7,034 nucleotides of DNA. It comes from CAYQCN01 sp964415975. GTDB lineage: Bacteria > Patescibacteriota > Saccharimonadia > QS-5-54-17. Below the pieces are notes generated by a model. It was not told the origin of the DNA, ran no database searches, and saw only the letters and a list, made by a program, of their open reading frames with translations. Below, piece by piece: positions 1-6,122 of the stretch (the first letter of the stretch is position 1; every line of letters begins with the position of its first letter). The DNA lies in NCBI GenBank assembly GCA_964415975.1, contig CAYQCN010000026.1:1-7034 (forward strand), read 5' to 3'. Position numbers and translations under genes: made by a program.

Positions 1-318
<318 letters not shown>

Positions 319-330
319 AGTTAAGTTTGC

Positions 331-354
331 AAGCCATAAAACTGGTTATGGCTT
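331..354 (-). other. leader hairpin 2, just before 16S
   Basis: This is a perfect 9-bp inverted repeat. In RNA sense AAGCCAUAA (354-346) pairs with UUAUGGCUU (339-331) around a 6-nt loop CCAGUU. It ends 12 nt before the mature 16S 5' end. It probably insulates or presents the 5' processing site of pre-16S (inference). No run of U follows it, so it is not an intrinsic terminator. Confidence 0.6.
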
Positions 355-366
355 TCGACTCATTGG

Positions 367-394
367 CGGCTGTTGTTTAAGCGTACAACAACCA
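367..394 (-). other. leader hairpin 1
   Basis: In RNA sense, UGGUUGUUGU (394-385) pairs with ACAACAGCCG (376-367) to give a 10-bp stem with two G-U pairs and an 8-nt loop ACGCUUAA. The loop and 3' arm together (CGCUUAAACA) resemble boxA weakly, but the better boxA lies upstream at 447-431. The hairpin sits between boxA and 16S and may help fold or process the leader. It is not a terminator because no U-tract follows. Confidence 0.55.
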
Positions 395-430
395 AAACGA
401 CTTGAAATTGAACGGTTATACTGCACGATC

Positions 431-447
431 TAAATTGTTAAAGTTCT
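431..447 (-). promoter_or_regulatory. boxA antitermination site in the rRNA leader
   Basis: The minus strand carries CTTTAACAATTTA at 443-431, which is identical over 13 bases to the core and 3' flank of the E. coli rrn boxA as I remember it (TGCTCTTTAACAATTTA). The four bases before it (AGAA) match only partly. boxA RNA is bound by NusB-S10 and allows RNA polymerase to pass Rho-type and pause-type termination in rRNA operons. Its position, about 50 nt after the predicted start and 113 nt before 16S, suits this role. Function is inferred from the motif and location. Confidence 0.72.
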
Positions 448-498
448 GACACTAAAATTGTATAAGCGCACATAGCCTCATACGTAAGTGCAAATTTA

Positions 499-528
499 AT
501 AATACCCCGTATATATTAAGGCTGTCAA
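499..528 (-). promoter_or_regulatory. rRNA operon promoter
   Basis: On the minus strand a perfect -35 hexamer TTGACA (528-523) is followed after 18 bases by TATTAT (504-499), which has one mismatch to the TATAAT -10 consensus. Initiation would fall near 489-492, about 172 nt before mature 16S. The -35 begins only 17 bases after the stop codon of the DUF212 gene. Immediately upstream the DNA is AT-rich, including an A7 run at 549-555 within the last codons of that gene, which could act like part of an UP element (inference). This is the strongest promoter-like sequence seen in the left half of the window. Confidence 0.8.
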
Positions 529-545
529 CTAATTACGTTGGCTGA

Positions 546-1355
546 TTATTTTTTTCTAGATTTGCGTCTTTTCTTCTTGCGGCTTCGCTTATTTAGCAGC
601 TCTGCCGATTCAGCTTTATATTTACTTTTTGCCTTAGAATACAGCTCTAAAGCAAGCACTGATTGTGCTAGCGCAAAGCTTGCCAAAATGATAAGCGGCC
701 ATAACCTCCAAGTAACCGCCCCAAACCCTTCAAACTGCATCAATGTAAAGAAAAGGCCTAAAAGGCCAGGCAAAGCCATTGCCCACCCAAAAGCTCCCTT
801 CAAAGTCTGGACTACAGCCACCTGACGAAGTCGTTGTAGCCAACCCCTAGCTACGCCGGAAAGTATGGTAAGAACAGAGAAAATTCCTAAATAGATCCAT
901 CGCTCAATGCTGTCTGGGGCTTCAGTCAGCCAACTCGCCTTATCAACCCAGGCAGTATATGTAAATGCAAGACCGACAAACACCCCAATCAGCATACCCA
1001 CTGCGACTTCGCGCGGAGTATGGCCTAGCACTTCTCGCACAGGCTTGGTGTTGCCCACCATCTTTGATATTGCATTAATCATAATCGACTGCTCACCGCT
1101 CGCTCGCCGCACGCCTAAAGTGTCGTATATGACAACTGCAGCAAATACGGTAGCTATCCCAAATATTGGACTCGACCAACCTTCAGTGGTTAAGGCTGCC
1201 AAACTCAAAGCCGTAACTGTGGCTGCATGCGCACTAGGCATACCTCCCGATTGATAGAAAAGTTTAAAGTCAGGCTGTCCATGAAAACCCTTAATGCTAA
1301 ACTTTACCAGTTGGGATACGAACCAAGCTACGAAAGCAGTCAGTAGCAGCCACAT
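546..1355 (-). CDS. DUF212 (YuiD-like) membrane protein with extra C-terminal membrane segments and polybasic tail
   Basis: A 269-residue integral membrane protein. Residues 1 to about 135 match the DUF212 family (acid phosphatase/vanadium haloperoxidase-related, like B. subtilis YuiD). The visible motifs are SGGMPSAH at 36-43, YDTLGVRRASGEQ at 77-89 and LGHTPREV at 110-117. These resemble the PAP2 phosphatase signature, but the reaction and substrate of this family are not established to my knowledge. YuiD-type proteins are about 150-160 residues long. This one adds roughly 110, with three more hydrophobic segments (about 152-169, 187-206 and 219-237), then a charged linker and a tail at 256-269 in which 12 of 14 residues are Lys or Arg. 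The positive-inside rule puts that tail in the cytoplasm. The ATG overlaps the gyrA stop as TAATG and has its own strong Shine-Dalgarno, which fixes the start. It is the last gene before the rRNA promoter. Confidence 0.9.
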   Translation of the reverse strand: MWLLLTAFVAWFVSQLVKFSIKGFHGQPDFKLFYQSGGMPSAHAATVTALSLAALTTEGWSSPIFGIATVFAAVVIYDTLGVRRASGEQSIMINAISKMVGNTKPVREVLGHTPREVAVGMLIGVFVGLAFTYTAWVDKASWLTEAPDSIERWIYLGIFSVLTILSGVARGWLQRLRQVAVVQTLKGAFGWAMALPGLLGLFFTLMQFEGFGAVTWRLWPLIILASFALAQSVLALELYSKAKSKYKAESAELLNKRSRKKKRRKSRKK

Positions 1356-3907
1356 TATTTGGCAACCTCCTTGCCAGACATGCCCTTACTGGTTTCGGGT
1401 TTTGTGCTAGAGTTGCCGCGAGCTTGCCCATCGCCTTGCTCATCATCGGCAGCAATCAAAGCCACGGACACTACGCTGTCATCATCATTAAGGCGCATGA
1501 TGCGAACACCCTGAGTAGCTCTACCCATGGCAGATATGTCGCCGGCCTTGAGCCGAATTATATGTCCGAGACTAGAAATTAGCATAATCTCATCTTCGAC
1601 TTCAGCTCTCACTACATTTACAATTGCCCCTGTCTTCTTACTGACTGCACTGGCCTTAACGCCAAGCCCTCCACGCTTATGAGGGGCAAATAGTTTGACT
1701 TTGGTACGCTTCCCGTACCCACTTGAGTTAACAACTACCACTTCATCCTTTTCGCTAACTACATCAAAGCCAACTAAGGCATCTCCGCCTCTAAGTCTTA
1801 TACCACGAACACCTCGAGCAGATCGTCCCATAGGCCTTACTTCTGACTCATGGAAGCGCAAGCCTTGGCCGTGGGCAGTAGACATCAGCACCTGATCATC
1901 TCCACTCGTGACCCTCACCCACTGCAACTGGTCATCATCATTAAGCTTAATAGCGATCATGCCATTAGTTCTAATGTTGGCAAATTGGGTTAATGATGTC
2001 TTTTTGACTACACCAGACCTTGTAGCCATCATCAAGAAAGTACTATCGGTTGACTCGTCTTGCGGTATACGTATCAAAGCGCTTACATCTTCTTCGGGGT
2101 GTAACTGCAAAACATTGGCAATTGCTTGACCTTTTGCGGTACGTGATGCAACTGGAACTTCATAGGCCTTAATCCTAAAGACCCTGCCGTGATTGGTAAA
2201 GAATAGTATATAGTCGTGCGAATTCGCAAAAGCCATATGGGCTATCACATCTTCTTCTTTGGTGCCCATTCCGACCACGCCTTTGCCGCCACGACCTTGA
2301 GACCTGTAAGTATCAACGGTAGTTCGCTTGATATAGCTACCCTTAGTGATGGTCACTACAACCTGCTCATTGGGTATCAGCTCTTCATCAGAGAAAGAGC
2401 CCACCTCATGATTGATAATTGTAGTTTTGCGCTCATCGCCGTACTTATCTTTCATAGCAAGCAATTCTTCTTTAATAATGCGCAGAATCTCTTCTTCGCT
2501 GGCCAGTATCTTTTCTAGTTCTTTTATTCTAGCTCTTACCTCTTTTAGCTCTTCCTCAACCTTCTGGCGCTCAAGTCCGGCAAGACTACGGAGCTGCATA
2601 GCCAAAATTGCATTTGCCTGTATATCAGTTAGCTTAAACTTGTTTATTAAGTTTTGGCGTGCATCATCGGTACTTTCACTACCTCTAATGGTGGCGATAA
2701 TAGCGTCTATGTCATCTAGTGCTATCTTCAGGCCTTCGAGGACGTGCTCTCTAGCTTTTGCCTTCTTGAGCTCATATTCACTTCTGCGTCTAACCATTAG
2801 CTGACGATGCTTCAAGTACTCATCTAGTACGGCTTCTAGATTAAGCACTCGAGGCTGTATGCCATCTACTAAGGCCAGCATGTTTAAGTGGAACTTTTTC
2901 TGCATATCGGTGAATTTATATAGCTGATTTAAAATCTTTTTGGGGTAGGCATCCTTTTTCAGGTCCACTACTACTCGGACATTGCCACGAGCACTCTCAT
3001 CACGAACATCTGATATGCCTTTAATCTTTTTGTCTCGCACTAGATCAGCTATCTTTTGAATCAAACTAGCCTTATTAACAGTGTATGGTACTTCGCTAAT
3101 TACTATTTGGTGGGAACGCTTGCTCTCTACCACCTCAGCCACCGCTCGAACGGTCATGCCGCCTCGACCACTGCCATAAGCATGTTTTATCGATTCCTTG
3201 CCATATATTATACCTCCAGTCGGAAAGTCGGGGCCTTTAATAAAATCGAGCAAATCGTCTGTTGAGTATTCATCGTTTTCGATCATGTAAACCAGAGCAT
3301 CCACCACCTCGCCTAGATTGTGAGGGGGGATATTGGTCGCCATACCAACCGCGATACCCATCTGTCCATTAAGGAGTAGGTTTGGCACCTTTGCAGGCAG
3401 TACAACCGGCTCATCTTCAGAGCCATCAAAGTTCGGCCGAAAATCGACCGTTTCTTTGTCGATATCGGTCAACAGCTCCTCTGATATAGCCGCCATCCTG
3501 GCTTCTGTGTAGCGCATAGCCGCAGGTGAATCGCCATCCATACTGCCGAAGTTGCCCTGGCCATCAATCAGCATATAGCGCATGGACCAGTCTTGGGTCA
3601 TACGAGCCAAAGCATCATAAACCGCCGAGTCACCATGAGGGTGATACTTACCAATTACATCACCTACAACGCGGGCGCTCTTGCGATATTTGGCATTGTG
3701 GCGAATGCCGTTTTCGCCCATAGAATAAAGTATCCGCCTTTGCACTGGTTTTAATCCATCGCGAACATCTGGCAAAGCCCGGGCTACAATCACACTCATC
3801 GAATATTCGATGTAACTCTTCTCCATCTCCTCTATTAGGCTTTGTGGGTGGACTACGCCTCGATTGTCCTTGATTGGCTCTGGTGTGATGTTGTCTTCGT
3901 TTGCCAT
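1355..3907 (-). CDS. gyrA: DNA gyrase subunit A
   Basis: The breakage-reunion and DNA-wrapping subunit of gyrase, which with GyrB introduces negative supercoils using ATP (type IIA topoisomerase, A2B2, cytoplasmic). At 850 residues it is of normal length. The N-terminal winged-helix/tower domain has the catalytic tyrosine Y133 in AAMRYTEAR and the quinolone region KYHPHGDSAVYD with S94 and D98. These equal E. coli S83 and D87, so no classical fluoroquinolone-resistance change is seen. The coiled-coil arm spans about 365-485. The C-terminal beta-pinwheel is about 512-825, with the GyrA box QGRGGKG at 537-543, a one-residue variant of QRRGGKG that supports gyrase rather than topoisomerase IV. 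Degenerate blade repeats occur at about 694-706 and 795-806, followed by a short flexible tail. The start is supported by GGAG 8 bases upstream and by the usual spacing to the EKSYIEYSMSVIVARALPDVRDG block. It lies downstream of gyrB and overlaps the DUF212 start by one base. Confidence 0.98.
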   Translation of the reverse strand: MANEDNITPEPIKDNRGVVHPQSLIEEMEKSYIEYSMSVIVARALPDVRDGLKPVQRRILYSMGENGIRHNAKYRKSARVVGDVIGKYHPHGDSAVYDALARMTQDWSMRYMLIDGQGNFGSMDGDSPAAMRYTEARMAAISEELLTDIDKETVDFRPNFDGSEDEPVVLPAKVPNLLLNGQMGIAVGMATNIPPHNLGEVVDALVYMIENDEYSTDDLLDFIKGPDFPTGGIIYGKESIKHAYGSGRGGMTVRAVAEVVESKRSHQIVISEVPYTVNKASLIQKIADLVRDKKIKGISDVRDESARGNVRVVVDLKKDAYPKKILNQLYKFTDMQKKFHLNMLALVDGIQPRVLNLEAVLDEYLKHRQLMVRRRSEYELKKAKAREHVLEGLKIALDDIDAIIATIRGSESTDDARQNLINKFKLTDIQANAILAMQLRSLAGLERQKVEEELKEVRARIKELEKILASEEEILRIIKEELLAMKDKYGDERKTTIINHEVGSFSDEELIPNEQVVVTITKGSYIKRTTVDTYRSQGRGGKGVVGMGTKEEDVIAHMAFANSHDYILFFTNHGRVFRIKAYEVPVASRTAKGQAIANVLQLHPEEDVSALIRIPQDESTDSTFLMMATRSGVVKKTSLTQFANIRTNGMIAIKLNDDDQLQWVRVTSGDDQVLMSTAHGQGLRFHESEVRPMGRSARGVRGIRLRGGDALVGFDVVSEKDEVVVVNSSGYGKRTKVKLFAPHKRGGLGVKASAVSKKTGAIVNVVRAEVEDEIMLISSLGHIIRLKAGDISAMGRATQGVRIMRLNDDDSVVSVALIAADDEQGDGQARGNSSTKPETSKGMSGKEVAK
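1365..1370 (-). promoter_or_regulatory. Shine-Dalgarno of the DUF212 gene, inside the gyrA 3' end
   Basis: GGAGGT (1370-1365) lies 9 bases before the ATG at 1355, within the last codons of gyrA. With the TAATG stop/start overlap it supports both coupled reinitiation and independent ribosome loading, and it confirms the chosen start. Confidence 0.8.
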
Positions 3908-4020
3908 TACGCACGCTCCACTTTAGTTTTTAAAGTTGAAAGTTTTAAAGTTAAAAAGTAACTGTGCATCAGAAACGCCCGTCTTTCAAACTTTATTGAC
4001 TTTATAACTTTATAGCTCAT
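3907..4020 (-). CDS. possible small ORF (37 residues) filling the gyrB-gyrA gap
   Basis: The frame opens with ATG at 4020, one base after the gyrB stop (TAAAATG), and closes with TAA at 3909-3907, overlapping the gyrA ATG as TAATG. This is the same junction as between gyrA and the DUF212 gene. The peptide begins MSYKVIKSIKFERRAFL, is basic, has no recognisable domain and is not clearly a membrane segment. A weak GGA lies 8 bases before the ATG, within the gyrB end. Against it: the region is AT-rich, consists largely of AAAGT-type repeats, and a frame of this length is not rare by chance. The exact fit to both neighbours is the main support, so this is a candidate only. Confidence 0.3.
   Translation of the reverse strand: MSYKVIKSIKFERRAFLMHSYFLTLKLSTLKTKVERA
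3916..3920 (-). promoter_or_regulatory. Shine-Dalgarno of gyrA
   Basis: TGGAG (3920-3916) sits 8 bases before the gyrA ATG at 3907. It would lie inside the last codons of the possible 37-residue ORF upstream, an arrangement compatible with coupling if that ORF is translated. Confidence 0.7.
3931..4014 (-). repeat. AAAGT-type repeats, direct and inverted, in the gyrB-gyrA spacer
   Basis: On the minus strand two adjacent copies of TATAAAGT (4014-4007 and 4006-3999) are followed after one base by AATAAAGT (3997-3990). Further on are three copies of AACTTT at 3952-3947, 3944-3939 and 3937-3932, spaced 8 and 7 bases apart, in the opposite sense. TAAAGTTTGAAAG (3995-3983) can pair with CTTTCAACTTTA (3942-3931) in a 12-bp stem with one bulged T and a 40-nt loop. 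The role is unknown: a spacer mRNA structure, a protein-binding array or a local AT-rich repeat family are all possible. It overlaps the candidate small ORF. Confidence 0.6.
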
Positions 4021-4021
4021 T

Positions 4022-6031
4022 TTATATGTCCAAATTCTCTACTGATTTAGCATGCGACTGTATAAAGCTCTTGCGCATCGGCACGTCCTCACCCATAAGC
4101 TTGGTAAATACTGCATCAGCCTTTTCCGCATCTTCTACCGTCACCTGAAGCAACACTCGGTGCTCTGGGTTCATGGTGGTCTCCCATAACTCTTCGGCAT
4201 CCATCTCGCCAAGACCTTTGTAGCGCTGAATATTCTTAACTCCGGCCAGCTTAAGCCTACCCTTCTCTTCTTCATCAACTAATGTGGTAGAATCCACATC
4301 GCTGTCACTGACTGGACCAGGGTCACTCTTGCCCTTCTTTTCTATAAGCTGACCTATGATAGCGTCTTTCTCGTCATCACTATATGCATAGAGCCGTTGC
4401 TTGCCAGCTTCAAGCAGGTACAGAGGCGGCTGTGCAATATAAAGGTAACCACCCTCAATTACTTCTGGTAGATGCCTATAAAACAAAGTTAAAAGTAAGG
4501 TTCTAATGTGAGCGCCGTCGACATCGGCGTCGGTCATGATAATAAGCCGATGATAACGCAACTTCTCTACATCAAAAGTCTCCGCTACCGATGTACCAAG
4601 CGCCATAATAAGCTCTTTTATCTCTTTATTGGCAAGCATCTTATCAAGCCTGACTCGTTCTACGTTTAAGACCTTACCTCGCAAAGCCAATATAGCCTGA
4701 AAGTTAGGGTCTCGCCCTTTCTTGGCTGAGCCTCCAGCCGAGTCTCCTTCTACTATATATAGCTCTGACTGAGACGGGTCCTTACTAGAACAGTCTGAGA
4801 GCTTACCGGGCAAGCTAGTGCCTTCTAGTGCGCCCTTTCTTATGACTGTATCGCGAGCCGCTCTTGCTGCAACTCTAGCTTTAGCGGCTAATATCACCTT
4901 GTTGATAATCTTGCGAGCTTCTTGCGGGTTCTCATCCATATAGTAGGCAAACCACTCACCCATAATCTGCTCTACATAGCCACGTATCTCTGGATTGCCA
5001 AGCTTAGCTTTAGTCTGGCCCTCAAACTGCGGATCGGGCAGCTTGACCGATATTACAGCTGTAATACCTTCGCGCACATCCTCTCCAGTCAGGTTGTCGT
5101 CTTTATCTTTTAAGACTCCCTGCTTACGAGCATAATCGTTTATAACCCTAGTTAGGGCAGCTCGAAACCCAGTTAGGGCTGTGCCGCCTTCTGGGGTGTG
5201 TATGTTGTTGGCAAAAGTCTTTACATTGTCATTAAAAGAGTCGGCATACTGAATTGCTACTTCAATCTTTGCCTCTTTTATCTGCCTATCGACATAAAAA
5301 GGCTTGTCATGAACTGGGTCTTTGCCTCTGTTAAGATGGCGGACATAAGACTCTATGCCGCCCTCAAAATAAAAGCCATAACGAGCGCCACTAGCTTCAT
5401 CTTCGATGCTAGTCCACACGCCTCGTGTCAGATAGGCCTGATGGCGCAAACGATCCTGGACGGTCTCATAATCAACCTTAACAGTCTCAAATATAGCTTC
5501 ATCTGGATAGAAAGTGATCTCGGTGCCGTTCTCTTCATCTGTGCTACCAACCGACTTGATATCGGCCTCTGGCGCTCCATATGTGTATGTCTGCTCATAT
5601 ATCTTGCCATCTTTATATACACGAGCAATCAGCTTAGAGGAGAGTGCATTGACTACACTTACTCCCACGCCATGCAGACCGCCAGACACTTTATATCCGC
5701 TGTCGTCTCCACCAAACTTACCACCAGCGTGAAGCACGGTTAAGACCGTCTCCAGCGCGCTCTTTCCCGTCTTCTTGTGCTTGTCTATCGGTATGCCGCG
5801 ACCGTTATCTCTGACCCTTACACCGCCATCGGCCTGAAGCACGACACTGACTTGAGTGGCATGACCAGCCAGAGCCTCGTCTATACCGTTATCGACTACC
5901 TCCCAGACAAGATGGTGTAGTCCATCTTCGCCAGTTCCACCGATATACATTCCGGGCCGTTTACGGACCGGCTCTAAACCTTCTAGGACTTGTATCTGTC
6001 CAGCACTATACTGGCTTTTGTCTGTTGCCAT
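4022..6031 (-). CDS. gyrB: DNA gyrase subunit B
   Basis: The ATPase and TOPRIM subunit of gyrase, 669 residues, of the short type without the roughly 165-residue insert of E. coli GyrB. The GHKL ATPase domain shows E44 (general base) and N48 in WEVVDNGIDEA, DNGRGIP at 75-81, the ATP lid GGLHGVGVSVVNALS at 117-131 and NGTEITFYPD at 168-177. The transducer has QTKAKLGN at 339-346 with K341. The TOPRIM domain has IVEGDSAGG at 426-434 (E428), the metal-binding DADVDG at 501-506, then QRYKGLGEM at 602-610 and the typical NLDI C-terminus. An acidic, low-complexity insert occupies about 567-592 before QRYKGLGEM. K140 stands where E. coli has R136. The start is supported by the usual distance to GLEPVRKRPGMYIG, by an upstream GAGGGA and by a promoter. 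It is the first gene of the operon gyrB-gyrA-DUF212. Confidence 0.98.
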   Translation of the reverse strand: MATDKSQYSAGQIQVLEGLEPVRKRPGMYIGGTGEDGLHHLVWEVVDNGIDEALAGHATQVSVVLQADGGVRVRDNGRGIPIDKHKKTGKSALETVLTVLHAGGKFGGDDSGYKVSGGLHGVGVSVVNALSSKLIARVYKDGKIYEQTYTYGAPEADIKSVGSTDEENGTEITFYPDEAIFETVKVDYETVQDRLRHQAYLTRGVWTSIEDEASGARYGFYFEGGIESYVRHLNRGKDPVHDKPFYVDRQIKEAKIEVAIQYADSFNDNVKTFANNIHTPEGGTALTGFRAALTRVINDYARKQGVLKDKDDNLTGEDVREGITAVISVKLPDPQFEGQTKAKLGNPEIRGYVEQIMGEWFAYYMDENPQEARKIINKVILAAKARVAARAARDTVIRKGALEGTSLPGKLSDCSSKDPSQSELYIVEGDSAGGSAKKGRDPNFQAILALRGKVLNVERVRLDKMLANKEIKELIMALGTSVAETFDVEKLRYHRLIIMTDADVDGAHIRTLLLTLFYRHLPEVIEGGYLYIAQPPLYLLEAGKQRLYAYSDDEKDAIIGQLIEKKGKSDPGPVSDSDVDSTTLVDEEEKGRLKLAGVKNIQRYKGLGEMDAEELWETTMNPEHRVLLQVTVEDAEKADAVFTKLMGEDVPMRKSFIQSHAKSVENLDI

Positions 6032-6042
6032 ATATATTTATT

Positions 6043-6048
6043 TCCCTC
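6043..6048 (-). promoter_or_regulatory. Shine-Dalgarno of gyrB
   Basis: GAGGGA (6048-6043) lies 11 bases before the ATG at 6031. The spacer is AT-only and slightly longer than usual. No better in-frame start exists downstream, because the conserved GyrB N-terminus begins shortly after this Met. Confidence 0.6.
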
Positions 6049-6064
6049 ACTTTTGCTATGGGAT

Positions 6065-6093
6065 ATTATAGCCGTTTTGCCGCACTTGGGCAA
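6065..6093 (-). promoter_or_regulatory. gyrB operon promoter
   Basis: A perfect TATAAT (6070-6065) is preceded at 17 bases by TTGCCC (6093-6088), 4 of 6 matches to TTGACA. Initiation would fall near 6058, giving a short 5' leader of about 27 nt. This is the only convincing promoter for gyrB, and probably also for gyrA and the DUF212 gene, since none is visible in the spacer before gyrA. Gyrase promoters are often supercoiling-sensitive, but nothing here proves it. Confidence 0.72.
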
Positions 6094-6122
6094 GCGCACC
6101 TGTTCTGCTTATCGCGCCCAAA
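6085..6122 (-). terminator. stem-loop after the surface-protein gene, possible weak terminator
   Basis: Directly after the TAA at 6123, UUUGGGC-GCG (6122-6113) can pair with CGC-UU-GCCCAAG (6096-6085). The stem has about 10 bp with a two-base bulge, one terminal G-U pair and a 16-nt loop. No U-tract follows, so it is not a classical intrinsic terminator. It may mark or protect the 3' end of the upstream mRNA. Its 3' arm covers the -35 hexamer of the gyrB promoter. Confidence 0.35.

Larger units (their letters stand above)
319..491 (-). other. pre-16S leader transcript region
   Basis: This AT-rich segment of about 170 nt lies between the predicted rRNA transcription start (near 491) and the mature 16S 5' end. 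It holds a boxA site, two hairpins (367-394 and 331-354) and a stretch just before 16S (323-329) that can pair with the 16S 5' terminus. No credible protein gene is present. In other bacteria such leaders load the Nus antitermination complex and carry the 5' half of the RNase III processing stem. The partner half lies beyond 16S and outside this window, so the processing stem itself cannot be confirmed. Confidence 0.7.

Noticed and set aside
371..383. CGCTTAAACAAC as the boxA site
   Set aside because: It matches boxA less well than the 447-431 site and lies in the loop and arm of a stable hairpin.
457..487. Second rRNA promoter with TACAAT at 462-457
   Set aside because: No acceptable -35 is found at 16-18 bases, and the upstream TTGACA-TATTAT promoter is far better.
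523..548. Intrinsic terminator after the DUF212 gene
   Set aside because: Only a 4-bp CAAC/GTTG stem without a U-tract is present.
546..556. A7 run at the end of the DUF212 gene as a slippage or frameshift site
   Set aside because: It is at the last two codons, and both shifted frames end within a few codons (five to six residues), so no extended product would result.
538..1254. Plus-strand open frames opposite the DUF212 gene
   Set aside because: They lie antisense to a clear family member, have no recognisable domain or ribosome site, and are shadows of its codon pattern.
3660..3914. 84-codon minus-strand frame overlapping the gyrA start
   Set aside because: It is an alternative reading of the conserved gyrA N-terminus and has no independent support.
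3996..4027. Possible plus-strand promoter beginning TTGACT in the gyrB-gyrA spacer
   Set aside because: At 17 bases the -10 would be ATTTTA, a poor match, and no gene lies downstream on the plus strand.
5198..5743. 181-codon plus-strand open frame inside gyrB
   Set aside because: It is antisense to the highly conserved gyrB ATPase and transducer region, contains no motif, and has no promoter or Shine-Dalgarno.
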